DNA of 33,910 nt. Origin: Bacillota bacterium (lineage in GTDB: Bacteria > Bacillota > Clostridia > Christensenellales > CAG-138). The translations under genes and the position numbers were made by a program. Location of the stretch: contig JAEYSE010000031.1 in assembly GCA_023435025.1 (NCBI GenBank), positions 1 through 33,910 on the forward strand, in the 5' to 3' direction. The notes below the pieces were generated by a model. The model was given only the letters and a program-made list of their open reading frames with translations, did no database searches and had not been told where the DNA came from. Positions 1 to 7,657 of the stretch are shown in pieces. Every line of letters begins with the position of its first letter. Within the stretch, counting starts at the first letter, position 1.

Positions 1-2
1 GG

Positions 3-254
3 TATATCGTGTATGCGCTGCTTGTGGGCGCGGTGGTGAACAGCCTGAGTTTATGGAAGGGCTTCAGGGTAAGTCCGCTCAGGCGGGTGCTGTATCCGGT
101 GTTTACGGCGGGCGCCGCGGGGCTTGCGGGATACGCGTTGTTTACAGAAAGCGGCCCGATGGAGGGGATGCTGGCCGCTTCTTTCGCGCTTCTGCTTCTC
201 AATGCCGTTTGCGCGTTGATCGAGATCATCCCTATCAGAGTCGCGCGCAAATAG
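3..254 (+). CDS. C-terminal fragment of a polytopic membrane protein, possibly polysaccharide flippase/SpoVB-like
   Basis: The reading frame is open from the left edge to the TAG at 252-254, so only the C-terminal ~83 residues are present. They are strongly hydrophobic and form about three membrane segments. A short basic stretch (WKGFRVSPLRR) separates the first two, and the protein ends in IRVARK. The pattern of a hydrophobic helix with VNSLSLW, a basic loop, then two terminal helices resembles the end of MATE-like polysaccharide export proteins such as SpoVB/MurJ relatives. That family guess rests on general pattern only. The 86-base gap to the next gene has no T-tailed terminator, so transcription could continue into the FHA cluster. 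Confidence 0.45.
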   Translation, partial: YIVYALLVGAVVNSLSLWKGFRVSPLRRVLYPVFTAGAAGLAGYALFTESGPMEGMLAASFALLLLNAVCALIEIIPIRVARK

Positions 255-340
255 ATGCCCTGTAGTACGCCTGAAGAATGGACCATACACGGGGCGCCCG
301 TGCAGACATAAAACAAAATCATGCTTAGGAGGAAAATACC

Positions 341-916
341 ATGCCAATGAAGCAGTGCCAGAAAGCCGGTCATTTTTACGATTCCGCCATTCATTCGGAA
401 TGTCCCTACTGCAATAGCGACCTAAACAACGCGACTCAGCCGCTGGATCCAGGGATGACAATGCCACCGCAGGATTACGCGGATATCGACCGCACACGCG
501 CGGGCGGAAAGCCTCCGCGCAGGCCGGACGAGGACGATGGGCGCACGCAGGTGGTCATCAAAAAAGATCTGGGTGTGGATCCTGTCGTGGGCTGGCTGGT
601 CGCTACCAACGGGCCTGAGAAGGGGCGGGATTACCGCATCCATTCCGATAATAACTTTGTTGGCCGCCATGAAAAGAGCGATATCTGCATCCGCGGCGAT
701 GAGACGATCTCCCGGGAGAAGCACGCTATTATCAGCTATGATACGCGTGACAACAAATATTATCTGTCCCCCGGGGAAGGTAGGAGCATCATTCGCCATA
801 ACGATAAGTCCATATTTATGACGGTGGAACTCCAGGCGTATGACACCCTGGAGATCGGGAGAACGCAGTTGGTATTCGCGCCGCTTTGCTCGGAAAGGTT
901 CACGTGGACGAAATGA
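341..916 (+). CDS. FHA-domain protein with N-terminal zinc-ribbon-like Cys/His motif
   Basis: The 191-residue protein is probably cytosolic, since there is no signal peptide or membrane segment. The start is the ATG at 341, 8 bases after AGGAGG (327-332). Residues 1-25 carry C6, H11, C21 and C24 (C-x4-H ... CPYC), a likely small zinc knuckle. Residues ~30-72 are polar and hold Thr sites (ATQP, RTQVV) that could be kinase targets and FHA ligands. Residues ~83-182 form a forkhead-associated domain, a phospho-Thr binding fold, with GR at 108-109 and S-R-E-K-H at 124-128. The usual NG after the last key loop is replaced by RHNDKS, so its ligand loop is atypical. It is the first gene of the signalling cluster and its TGA overlaps the ATG of the next gene (ATGA at 913-916). 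It probably acts as an adaptor reading phosphorylated partners; that role is inferred. Confidence 0.85.
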   Translation: MPMKQCQKAGHFYDSAIHSECPYCNSDLNNATQPLDPGMTMPPQDYADIDRTRAGGKPPRRPDEDDGRTQVVIKKDLGVDPVVGWLVATNGPEKGRDYRIHSDNNFVGRHEKSDICIRGDETISREKHAIISYDTRDNKYYLSPGEGRSIIRHNDKSIFMTVELQAYDTLEIGRTQLVFAPLCSERFTWTK

Positions 917-1950
917 ACGCATCCTTCATCATACTTGCCGCAGCGGGCGGGGGGGAAGCTTTAAAAACCGCAACGCCTTCGAGTGTCCCGGGCGGCGCTG
1001 AGCCTGTAGCGGGCGTCGGCGAGGCGGTGCAAAGCGCCACGCCTTCCAGCATTTTAAGCGGCGTTCAGCCGCTGGTGCTCATCATCGCTTTGACCGTGTT
1101 GGCTGCTGCCGTGGCGCTTGCAGTGTACTTTCTGTTCCTCAAAAAGCGCGGGTTGTTTAGCGGAAAAGGCGGTGGAAGGATGCATGCTGAAAAGGGAGTT
1201 GTGCGGGTTGGAAACGCACACCATATCGGCGCGCGGGAAAGCCAGCAGGATTCCTTTGGAATATCGGATATCGGAAACGAGGCGCTTTGCCGTCAAAAGG
1301 GCGTGTTTGCCGTAGTGGCGGACGGCATGGGCGGGCTATCCAACGGCGCGCTGGTCAGCACGACAGCGGTCAAATCCCTGCTTGGGTCATTCAACAGCCG
1401 TCCCTTCCATAACGATCCCGCTACCGAGCTTCTCTATATGCTGGGCCGTGCCAACGATGAAGTAAATGCGGTGCTGGGCCACGCGGGCCCGGGAAAGAGC
1501 GGCTCCACCGTGGTCGCTGCACTCATACAGGGCAGGGAGCTCTATTGGTTTTCCGTTGGGGACAGCCGCATCGCTTTGGTGCGGGGCGGCTCCATATTTC
1601 AGCTCAACCGGGAGCACACCTATGGATCGGATCTGGATGAAAAGGCCGCCATGGGCGAGCTGGCCTTTGAAGCTGCGAAAAACGATCCGCAGCGCAACGC
1701 AGTCACAAGCTACCTGGGAATGGGAAGGTTAGAAAAGATCGACCGCAACATCCGCCCGCTGCAGCTTCAGCATGGAGACCGGCTGCTGCTGATGACGGAC
1801 GGCGTGTTCGGTACGCTCACAGATGATGAGATTCTCTCCGCCATGGCGGCTGCGCCACACGAAAGCGCGCAGCGGCTCCAGCAACTTGTGCTTCATAAAA
1901 ACAAACCCAAGCAGGACAATTTTACGGCAATCGTGCTCGAATGCATGTGA
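913..1950 (+). CDS. Membrane-anchored PP2C-family protein Ser/Thr phosphatase
   Basis: I chose the ATG at 913, which overlaps the upstream stop, over an in-frame TTG at 886. This gives 345 residues. The first ~50 residues contain an imperfect repeat (ATPSS...GGAEPV / ATPSS...SGVQPL). One membrane helix follows at ~53-76, ending in LKKRG. Residues ~95-345 are a PP2C/PPM phosphatase with the metal-binding and core motifs in order: RESQQDSFG (D113), VADGMGG (D137-G138), GDSRI, MTDGVFG and a terminal DNFTAIV. All expected acidic residues are present, so it should be active, with the catalytic domain in the cytoplasm by positive-inside topology. In the family, Mn/Mg-dependent dephosphorylation of Ser/Thr opposes Hanks-type kinases. 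The partner kinase is encoded two genes downstream. The stop overlaps the leader of the protease gene. Confidence 0.88.
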   Translation: MNASFIILAAAGGGEALKTATPSSVPGGAEPVAGVGEAVQSATPSSILSGVQPLVLIIALTVLAAAVALAVYFLFLKKRGLFSGKGGGRMHAEKGVVRVGNAHHIGARESQQDSFGISDIGNEALCRQKGVFAVVADGMGGLSNGALVSTTAVKSLLGSFNSRPFHNDPATELLYMLGRANDEVNAVLGHAGPGKSGSTVVAALIQGRELYWFSVGDSRIALVRGGSIFQLNREHTYGSDLDEKAAMGELAFEAAKNDPQRNAVTSYLGMGRLEKIDRNIRPLQLQHGDRLLLMTDGVFGTLTDDEILSAMAAAPHESAQRLQQLVLHKNKPKQDNFTAIVLECM

Positions 1951-1964
1951 ACGGGGGAAATAGG

Positions 1965-3284
1965 ATGCGGCAGATAAAACAGATCATACGGCATTTCCTG
2001 GCTACAGCCGTTGCGTTATTGATGTGCCTGAGCGCGCTTACGGCGCGGGCTGCGAGTGAGGACGTGCGGGCCGCGAGAAACGGCGTGGTGCGCGTACTCG
2101 CGCTCTTTGAGAACGCTGGTTCGACGGGCACGGGTTTTGCGGTGGGCAATCCGGGCGATGCCGCGGAGTTGTTTGTGACCAACCACCATGTCATAGCGGC
2201 TGATCAAGAAAAGGGCGCGCTGCAAGCGGTTTTTATCGTCCTGGACAATGTAACTGAGAACGGCACGCTCATTGAGGCCGAGATCGTTGCGGACAGCGAA
2301 CGGCCGGACCTCGCCGTACTGCAGGCGGTGGAACCTATTTCGGAAAGAACCCCGCTGCCGCTGATGTCATCCGAATATGTGCAGGCCGCGCAGGAGGCTT
2401 ATGCGCTGGGGTTCCCCGCTGTTGCCGACAACATGGTACAGGAGGGCGAAACGCTGCCTTCCACAATTGAGGACATCACCATTACGAGCGGTATTATCAG
2501 CAAGGTGAACGCCGTCCGGTTGGATGCGGATTGCTTCCAGATTGACGTCAACATCAACCATGGAAACTCAGGCGGCCCATTGATTACCGAAAAGGGGTAT
2601 GTTATAGGCGTAAACACATGGGGAGACGAAAACATAAACTACGCCATACACATCGACTATATCATGGCGCTTCTGGAGGAAAACGATATTCCGTATGCGA
2701 ACGCGTCTGGTTCCGGCGGGGAAACAAAGCCCGCGATTGCCCCGGGGGGGAACAACGACCCTTCCGGCGGAGGATCGGGCGCGCCTTCAGGCGGCTCGGT
2801 TGTTGGCGGCAGGGGTGAAGATACCAAATATATCATCATAGGCGCCGTTGTGGTGGCCGCCATTGTGGCGGTGCTGGTTGTGCGCAGTAAAAAGCAGAAC
2901 GGAAATGTTGCACAGGCCGTGCCGCAGGTAGCCCCGTTCGCGCCCGCGCCTTCGCCCGTATACCCTGTGCAGGCGGGTGGCGTAAACCGGCTTGCCTGTA
3001 CGCACGGTGTGCTTTCCGGCCAGGCGTACCCGCTTACCAATTCCATCGTATTGGGGCGCGATCCCAAGCAGTGCAATGTCGTGTTCCCGTCTCAGACGCC
3101 GGGCATCAGTGGCGTACATTGTGAGGTGCGGGTTTCGGGCGGGGTTGTGACCCTCATCGATCGGGGGTCGAGCTACGGCACGTTTTATAACGGTACGAAG
3201 CTTACGCCGCATCAGCCCGTAACGCTGCGCGCGGGGGATTCTTTCTATCTCGCCACGCCGCAAAACGAATTCAGATTGTCTTGA
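1965..3284 (+). CDS. Exported trypsin-like (HtrA/S1C-type) serine protease with transmembrane segment and cytoplasmic FHA domain
   Basis: The start is the ATG at 1965, preceded by GGGGGAAATAGG; an ATG at 1941 lies inside the upstream gene without a good site. The product has 439 residues. It begins with a signal peptide or anchor at 1-30 (basic start, hydrophobic core, ARA-A end). A chymotrypsin-fold protease follows at ~35-245 with triad residues H75 (TNHHVI), D115 (RPDLAVL) and S202 (HGNSGGPL). There is no PDZ domain. Next come a Gly/Ser/Pro linker, a membrane helix at ~288-306 followed by RSKK, a Pro/Ala/Val linker, and an FHA domain at ~345-438 with GR (364-365), SGVH and SSYGTFYNG. The predicted topology places the protease outside and the FHA inside, which would link extracytoplasmic proteolysis to phospho-Thr recognition. 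That role is inferred; the domains are clearly visible. Confidence 0.88.
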   Translation: MRQIKQIIRHFLATAVALLMCLSALTARAASEDVRAARNGVVRVLALFENAGSTGTGFAVGNPGDAAELFVTNHHVIAADQEKGALQAVFIVLDNVTENGTLIEAEIVADSERPDLAVLQAVEPISERTPLPLMSSEYVQAAQEAYALGFPAVADNMVQEGETLPSTIEDITITSGIISKVNAVRLDADCFQIDVNINHGNSGGPLITEKGYVIGVNTWGDENINYAIHIDYIMALLEENDIPYANASGSGGETKPAIAPGGNNDPSGGGSGAPSGGSVVGGRGEDTKYIIIGAVVVAAIVAVLVVRSKKQNGNVAQAVPQVAPFAPAPSPVYPVQAGGVNRLACTHGVLSGQAYPLTNSIVLGRDPKQCNVVFPSQTPGISGVHCEVRVSGGVVTLIDRGSSYGTFYNGTKLTPHQPVTLRAGDSFYLATPQNEFRLS

Positions 3285-3293
3285 GAGAATGGT

Positions 3294-5138
3294 ATGAATG
3301 CAGCAGATATTGAACGCCTTTGTCTCAAATGTATGCAACCGGATAGTTCCGGGGGGGTATGCGTGCACTGCGGAACCAGAAAAGGGTTTGCGCAGGAACC
3401 GGCGTTTGCGCTCCCGGCCGGCAGTATACTGCACGGCAGGTACCTGGTTGGCGCAGTGTTGGGGAACGGGGGGTTTGGCATCACCTATATCGGCTACGAT
3501 CTCAAGGAAGATCGGCGCGTAGCGATAAAGGAATATTTGCCAACCGGCATGGCAAACCGTTATCCCGGCACGACGACGGTCTCCGTCTATAATACCTCGC
3601 AGGAATTCCATTACGGGCTCAAAAAATTCCTGGAGGAGGCCCGCGTCATTTACAAATACAGGGCCTATGGGAACATCATATCCGTTTACGCGCTGTTTGA
3701 GGAAAACAACACCGCGTACTATGTCATGGAATACCTGGACGGCTGCGATCTCAAGCAGTACATGGCAAGAAGAGGGGGCGCTCTTCCCTTTGAGGAAGCG
3801 CTGCGGCTGCTGCTGCCGGTATTTGACGCGCTGGAGATCATTCACAAGGACGGGCTCATCCACCGCGATATCAGCCCGGACAACATTTATGTTTGCAGCA
3901 ATCTGCAGGTAAAGCTTCTTGATTTTGGGGCGGCCCGCGTAGCGCTTATGGAAAGAAGCAAAAGCCTTTCCGTCATTTTGAAGCGTGGGTACGCACCGCC
4001 GGAACAATACCAGACAAACGGCAGACAGGGGCCATGGACCGATGTGTATGCACTCGGCGCTACATTTTATCGGTGCATTACAGGCAAGCTTCCGACGGAA
4101 GCGACGGAGCGACTGATAACGGATGCGCTCATACCTCCAGCGCATCTTTTAAAGGATGTGCCGCCCATGGCAAACGAAGCGATACTGCGCGCGCTTGCCG
4201 TAAAGGTGGAGAACCGGTTCCACAGCGCAGCGCAGTTTAAGGCGGCGCTGACGGGACAGCGTTCAGCCGGTGAAAAAAACATACATCAGGATATCTATAA
4301 TCAGAAAAAGAATTCGAATGAAGCGCGGGGAATAACAATGAACACAAAAGTATTGGGCAAACGATTTTTGGCATACCTGATTGATGCGCTGGTGGTTGGC
4401 GTAGCCGGACTGATTATTTTCTATGTGTTGGACGTATCTCTGGGCTTTTATATTATTCTCACCTACGCGATGTGCGTCGGTTATGCTTCGGCACTGGAGT
4501 ATTCGCCCAAACGCGCTACTTTGGGCAAACGCGCCCTCCATTTACGCGTAGGGGATGCGTATGGGCAGCCTGTCCCCAACAATAAAATCGTTATCCGAAA
4601 CCTCATCAAGTACTCTCCCACATTGGGAATTCTCGTGGGTGGCGGGTATTTGCCGGGATTGATTGGTCTGGCCCTGTTCGGTTATGCACTGCTTGATGCG
4701 AACCGCCAGACGGTTTATGACAAGGCGGCGGGTACTTTTGTTGTGGAAGAGGTTCCCGGGTATGCGCCCGCGCAGCCGTACGTGGCTCCGGTTACGCCCC
4801 AGCAGCCCGCGCCGGTTCTTCTCAGGAGAGTCTGCCTGCAGGGCACAAAAGGCCACTATTTTGGCGTAGAGTTCCCCGTGGCGGACTCGGTTGTGGTGGG
4901 GCGCAATCCCAGCGGCTGCGGCATTGTATTTCCCAACGACGCACCGGGCGTAAGCGGCATACACTGCGAAGTGCGTCTGGACAGGGCCTCCAATACCGTA
5001 CAGCTTACGGACAGGAATTCCTCTTACGGAACATTTGTTAACGGACGGAAGCTCGTACCCGGGCAACCCGTCATACTGCATAACGGCGATGCCTTTACCA
5101 TTGGGGAAGACAATACGTTTGCCGTTGTCATTCAGTAA
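3294..5138 (+). CDS. Hanks-type Ser/Thr protein kinase fused to RDD membrane domain and FHA domain
   Basis: The product has 614 residues. The N-terminus has a zinc-ribbon pair (C10/C13, C23/C26). The kinase domain (~47-320) has a glycine loop GNGGFG, VAIK lysine K79, HRD at 190-192 in HRDISPDN, DFG at 210-212 and GYAPPEQ. The HRD-I-S-P form replaces the usual HRDLKP and occurs in a known bacterial clade. The catalytic Asp and Asn197 are kept, so activity is expected. An RDD domain with membrane helices follows at ~352-487, then a Pro/Ala/Gln linker (~488-507) and a C-terminal FHA domain (~511-614) with GR, SGIH and SSYGTFVNG. Kinase and FHA should both face the cytoplasm. It is the likely writer of the phosphorylations read by the other FHA proteins. 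The ribosome site is weak (GAGAG), suggesting coupling to the upstream gene. An internal ATG with a Shine-Dalgarno-like site lies just before the RDD part. Confidence 0.9.
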   Translation: MNAADIERLCLKCMQPDSSGGVCVHCGTRKGFAQEPAFALPAGSILHGRYLVGAVLGNGGFGITYIGYDLKEDRRVAIKEYLPTGMANRYPGTTTVSVYNTSQEFHYGLKKFLEEARVIYKYRAYGNIISVYALFEENNTAYYVMEYLDGCDLKQYMARRGGALPFEEALRLLLPVFDALEIIHKDGLIHRDISPDNIYVCSNLQVKLLDFGAARVALMERSKSLSVILKRGYAPPEQYQTNGRQGPWTDVYALGATFYRCITGKLPTEATERLITDALIPPAHLLKDVPPMANEAILRALAVKVENRFHSAAQFKAALTGQRSAGEKNIHQDIYNQKKNSNEARGITMNTKVLGKRFLAYLIDALVVGVAGLIIFYVLDVSLGFYIILTYAMCVGYASALEYSPKRATLGKRALHLRVGDAYGQPVPNNKIVIRNLIKYSPTLGILVGGGYLPGLIGLALFGYALLDANRQTVYDKAAGTFVVEEVPGYAPAQPYVAPVTPQQPAPVLLRRVCLQGTKGHYFGVEFPVADSVVVGRNPSGCGIVFPNDAPGVSGIHCEVRLDRASNTVQLTDRNSSYGTFVNGRKLVPGQPVILHNGDAFTIGEDNTFAVVIQ

Positions 5139-5148
5139 GGAGAATACG

Positions 5149-5871
5149 ATGAACTTGCGGATCGCGCAGTTTTCAAGCCGCGGAGGAAGGGGCTATAACG
5201 AGGACAGCGTACGGCTGTTCCAGAATGCGAACGCCGTAGCTGTAGCCGTTGCCGACGGCCTGGGCGGCCATGGCGGGGGCGATATCGCCTCCGCTATTAC
5301 GGCGGATACGATGGTGCAGTTGTTTGCGAACGAACCTGCAGCAAATGCGGAAAAATTGCGTGGCATGTTCGAAGAGGCAAACAGGCGCGTACTCCGGGAG
5401 CAGAACGGCTTTAGCAAGATGAAGAGCACCTGCGTCACGCTTTTGCTCACAGATACTGCGGCGGCTTGGGGGCATGTTGGGGATTCGCGCCTGTATCATT
5501 TCTTTGATGGCAGCCTGTCGTTCCAGACGGCGGACCACAGCGTATCCTACCTTGCCTACCGCTCAGGAGAAATTCCGTATGCGGGGATCCGCTTCCATGA
5601 GGACCGCAACAAAGTGCTGCGCGCTTTGGGCAACGAAGAAGAGATCAAACCGGAAATGGCGGGCACGGAGCTGCGCCGTGGCTTTCATGCATTCCTTCTG
5701 TGTACGGACGGGTTGTGGGAATATGTGCTGGAAACGGAAATGGAGGCGGACCTGTGCAAGTCACATACACCGGAAGATTGGATTTCATTCATGGTTGCAA
5801 GGCTCATGAAGCGCGTCAATGGCAGAAACGATAATTTTTCCGCTGCCGCCGTATTCCTTACCATAGATTAG
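5149..5871 (+). CDS. Soluble PP2C-family protein phosphatase
   Basis: The start is the ATG at 5149, with AAGGAG (5137-5142) overlapping the kinase stop codon. The 240-residue product has no signal peptide or membrane helix. PP2C core motifs appear in order: GYNEDSV (E18, D19), VADGLGGHGGG (D36-G37), GDSRLYHF, CTDGLWE and DNFSAAAVF. It is about the minimum length for an active PP2C domain. Placement directly after the kinase, with translational coupling, matches the kinase/phosphatase pairs found widely in Gram-positive bacteria. It is the second phosphatase of the cluster and differs from the first by being cytosolic, so the two may act on different pools of substrate. That division of labour is inferred. 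Confidence 0.88.
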   Translation: MNLRIAQFSSRGGRGYNEDSVRLFQNANAVAVAVADGLGGHGGGDIASAITADTMVQLFANEPAANAEKLRGMFEEANRRVLREQNGFSKMKSTCVTLLLTDTAAAWGHVGDSRLYHFFDGSLSFQTADHSVSYLAYRSGEIPYAGIRFHEDRNKVLRALGNEEEIKPEMAGTELRRGFHAFLLCTDGLWEYVLETEMEADLCKSHTPEDWISFMVARLMKRVNGRNDNFSAAAVFLTID

Positions 5872-5886
5872 ATTGGGGGCTTTCAT

Positions 5887-7452
5887 ATGAAAAAGTTGGT
5901 TTGCCGGTGCTGCGTACTGCTGCTGCTTTTGATGTCGTTCCCGACGCTGGCGGTGGAACCGCTTTCCGTGCACGCGGAAGGTTACGTTGCGCAGCAGGGC
6001 GAGTTTCGTTTATATTGGAGCACAAATTTAAAAAGAATGCCCGCCGCCTCCGAAATCGCGCTGCAGGTTGGGAACCAGATGCTGCCGCTTAGCGGTATCC
6101 AAACATTCAAACAAACCGGCGAAGGGGCAACATACCTGTTTTTAACCGACATTTCCGGCTCCATAGACGAAAAGAAACTCGACACCATCAAAAAGACGCT
6201 GATTACCATTGTGGACAGCCTGGGCAGCAAGGACAACGCTGGCGTGCTTTTGGTGGGCGACGAGGTGGAGATACAGCCGCTTAGCGCGGATAAGGCGGCA
6301 ATAACCGCCCAGATTGAAAGTATCGCAAGCGGTACAAAAACCACCAACCTGTACACGGGAATCGCCAAAGGCCTAGACCTGCTTGTCGCGGACGCCAAAA
6401 GCAACCCGAAAAAATGCTTAATTGTGCTTTCGGACGGCGAGGATTATGCCGCGACGGGCATCACGCGCGAGGAGGTGGAGAAAAAAATCTCCACGCTGCG
6501 CATTCCCGTATATACGGTTGCTATGGTAGGGGAAAACCCGCAGGGCAGCTATGTGGAAAGCGCAAAGATATTGGGTAGCTTCGCCCGGCTTTCGCCCGGT
6601 GGCAAGGACCTGATGCATGATCTGAAGGAAGAAACCTCAAAAACCGCAGCGCAGGAAATTCTAAATTCCGTCTCAAACAGCCTTGTGTTGACTGCCGACC
6701 TTACAGGACTTGCGTTTGAAGGAAACGAGCAGTACATGAAACTGGAATTGAACGCGGGAACCGCGGGCAAAGCATCCGACGGCTATAATATCGCGACAGG
6801 CGCGCTCACCGCCGCGCAGGCTACCCCCGTGCCGGAAGCCACGCCCGCCCCAACTCCGGCCGTTACGCCGGAACCCGCGCCTGTTCCGGCCTCGCCTACG
6901 CCCCCGCCGGCCCCCACAATTTTTGGTCTTCCCGCACTGTGGGTCTATATCGGAGGCGGCGCGCTGATACTCATCGCGCTAGTGGCCGTTTTGATTATCG
7001 CGGCAAAACGCAGGAAAAAGCGCAGCGATCTCGCAGGGTTACAGGAGCCGCAGGGCAATACCATGCAGTTCGCGGACATGGACATGGGTGTGACCGCTCC
7101 GATAGCGGAAGGGCATACCATCCCCATGCAGGCGAGTGCGGGAGACATCGCTTTGCGTTTTACCAGGATGGGGCCCAATGGAGGGCAGGTGTATCAAGCA
7201 AAGCTGTTTGATTGTGTCGTCATCGGCCGGAAGGCCGATCTTGCGAACCTTGCGTTCCCGGAAGACGATATGCTTTCCGGCAGGCATTGCGAAATCATCC
7301 GGCGCGGCACAAGCCTGTTCATCAGCGATCTTGGCTCAACGAACAATACCTACGTGAACGGGGTTGTAACGTCGGGCTATCATAAGCTGGAGCAGGACGA
7401 TGTGATTTATATCGGCTCCATGGAGCTGCGCATCAACTGGGATAAGGAATAG
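5887..7452 (+). CDS. Exported von Willebrand factor A domain protein with transmembrane segment and cytoplasmic FHA domain
   Basis: The start is the ATG at 5887 after GGGGG. The product has 521 residues. It begins with a signal peptide (~1-22, basic start then a Leu-rich core). A vWA domain at ~80-265 has a complete MIDAS metal site: D88-I-S90-G-S92, a TTN at 152-154 and D183 in SDGED. A Thr/Pro/Ala linker (~311-344) leads to a membrane helix (~351-373) with stop-transfer basics KRRKKR. The C-terminal cytoplasmic FHA domain (~420-515) has GR (447-448), SGRH and STNNTYVNG. The vWA should therefore lie outside the cell, ready to bind a metal-coordinated ligand, with the phospho-Thr reader inside. 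This mirrors the protease-TM-FHA protein encoded upstream. It is the last gene of the cluster, followed by a strong terminator. Confidence 0.88.
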   Translation: MKKLVCRCCVLLLLLMSFPTLAVEPLSVHAEGYVAQQGEFRLYWSTNLKRMPAASEIALQVGNQMLPLSGIQTFKQTGEGATYLFLTDISGSIDEKKLDTIKKTLITIVDSLGSKDNAGVLLVGDEVEIQPLSADKAAITAQIESIASGTKTTNLYTGIAKGLDLLVADAKSNPKKCLIVLSDGEDYAATGITREEVEKKISTLRIPVYTVAMVGENPQGSYVESAKILGSFARLSPGGKDLMHDLKEETSKTAAQEILNSVSNSLVLTADLTGLAFEGNEQYMKLELNAGTAGKASDGYNIATGALTAAQATPVPEATPAPTPAVTPEPAPVPASPTPPPAPTIFGLPALWVYIGGGALILIALVAVLIIAAKRRKKRSDLAGLQEPQGNTMQFADMDMGVTAPIAEGHTIPMQASAGDIALRFTRMGPNGGQVYQAKLFDCVVIGRKADLANLAFPEDDMLSGRHCEIIRRGTSLFISDLGSTNNTYVNGVVTSGYHKLEQDDVIYIGSMELRINWDKE

Positions 7453-7488
7453 AAAAAAACCAAGACCGGATAGAAAAGTCCAATTGAT

Positions 7489-7530
7489 AAAACGCCCACC
7501 CCTGCTGGTCGTCCAGGAGGTGGGCGTTTT
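7489..7530 (+). terminator. Intrinsic terminator closing the FHA/kinase cluster
   Basis: The 12-bp perfect stem AAAACGCCCACC (7489-7500) pairs with GGTGGGCGTTTT (7519-7530). The loop itself contains a small CTGG/CCAG helix. The A-tract and T-tract flanks make it a likely terminator in either direction. Confidence 0.9.
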
Positions 7531-7591
7531 GTTGAAACCAAAACTGGCAGCACCCGTTTCGGGCAAAATAAATAAAGCTGTACCTGTGGGT

Positions 7592-7620
7592 TTTTCTTCA
7601 ATGCATTGGCGTGGTATAAT
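7592..7620 (+). promoter_or_regulatory. Candidate sigma-A promoter for dapL, extended -10
   Basis: A perfect TATAAT at 7615-7620 is preceded by TGG, giving an extended -10 (TGnTATAAT). The -35 region at the 17-base spacing (TTTTCT, 7592-7597) is poor, which the extended -10 could compensate. It lies between the upstream terminator and the dapL start. Confidence 0.6.
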
Positions 7621-7657
7621 GCAGAAGAAAATCCCTATATCGAAAGCGAGGTTCCAT

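Noticed and set aside
288..302. CACGGG/CCCGTG hairpin before the first FHA gene
   Set aside because: A 6-bp stem without a T-run after it, so not a supported terminator. It was not tied to any regulator.
2787..4145. Long open frame of 452 codons on the minus strand
   Set aside because: It lies fully antisense to the protease and kinase genes, has no family motifs, low-complexity Arg-rich content and no ribosome site. It is a by-product of the GC-rich codon pattern.
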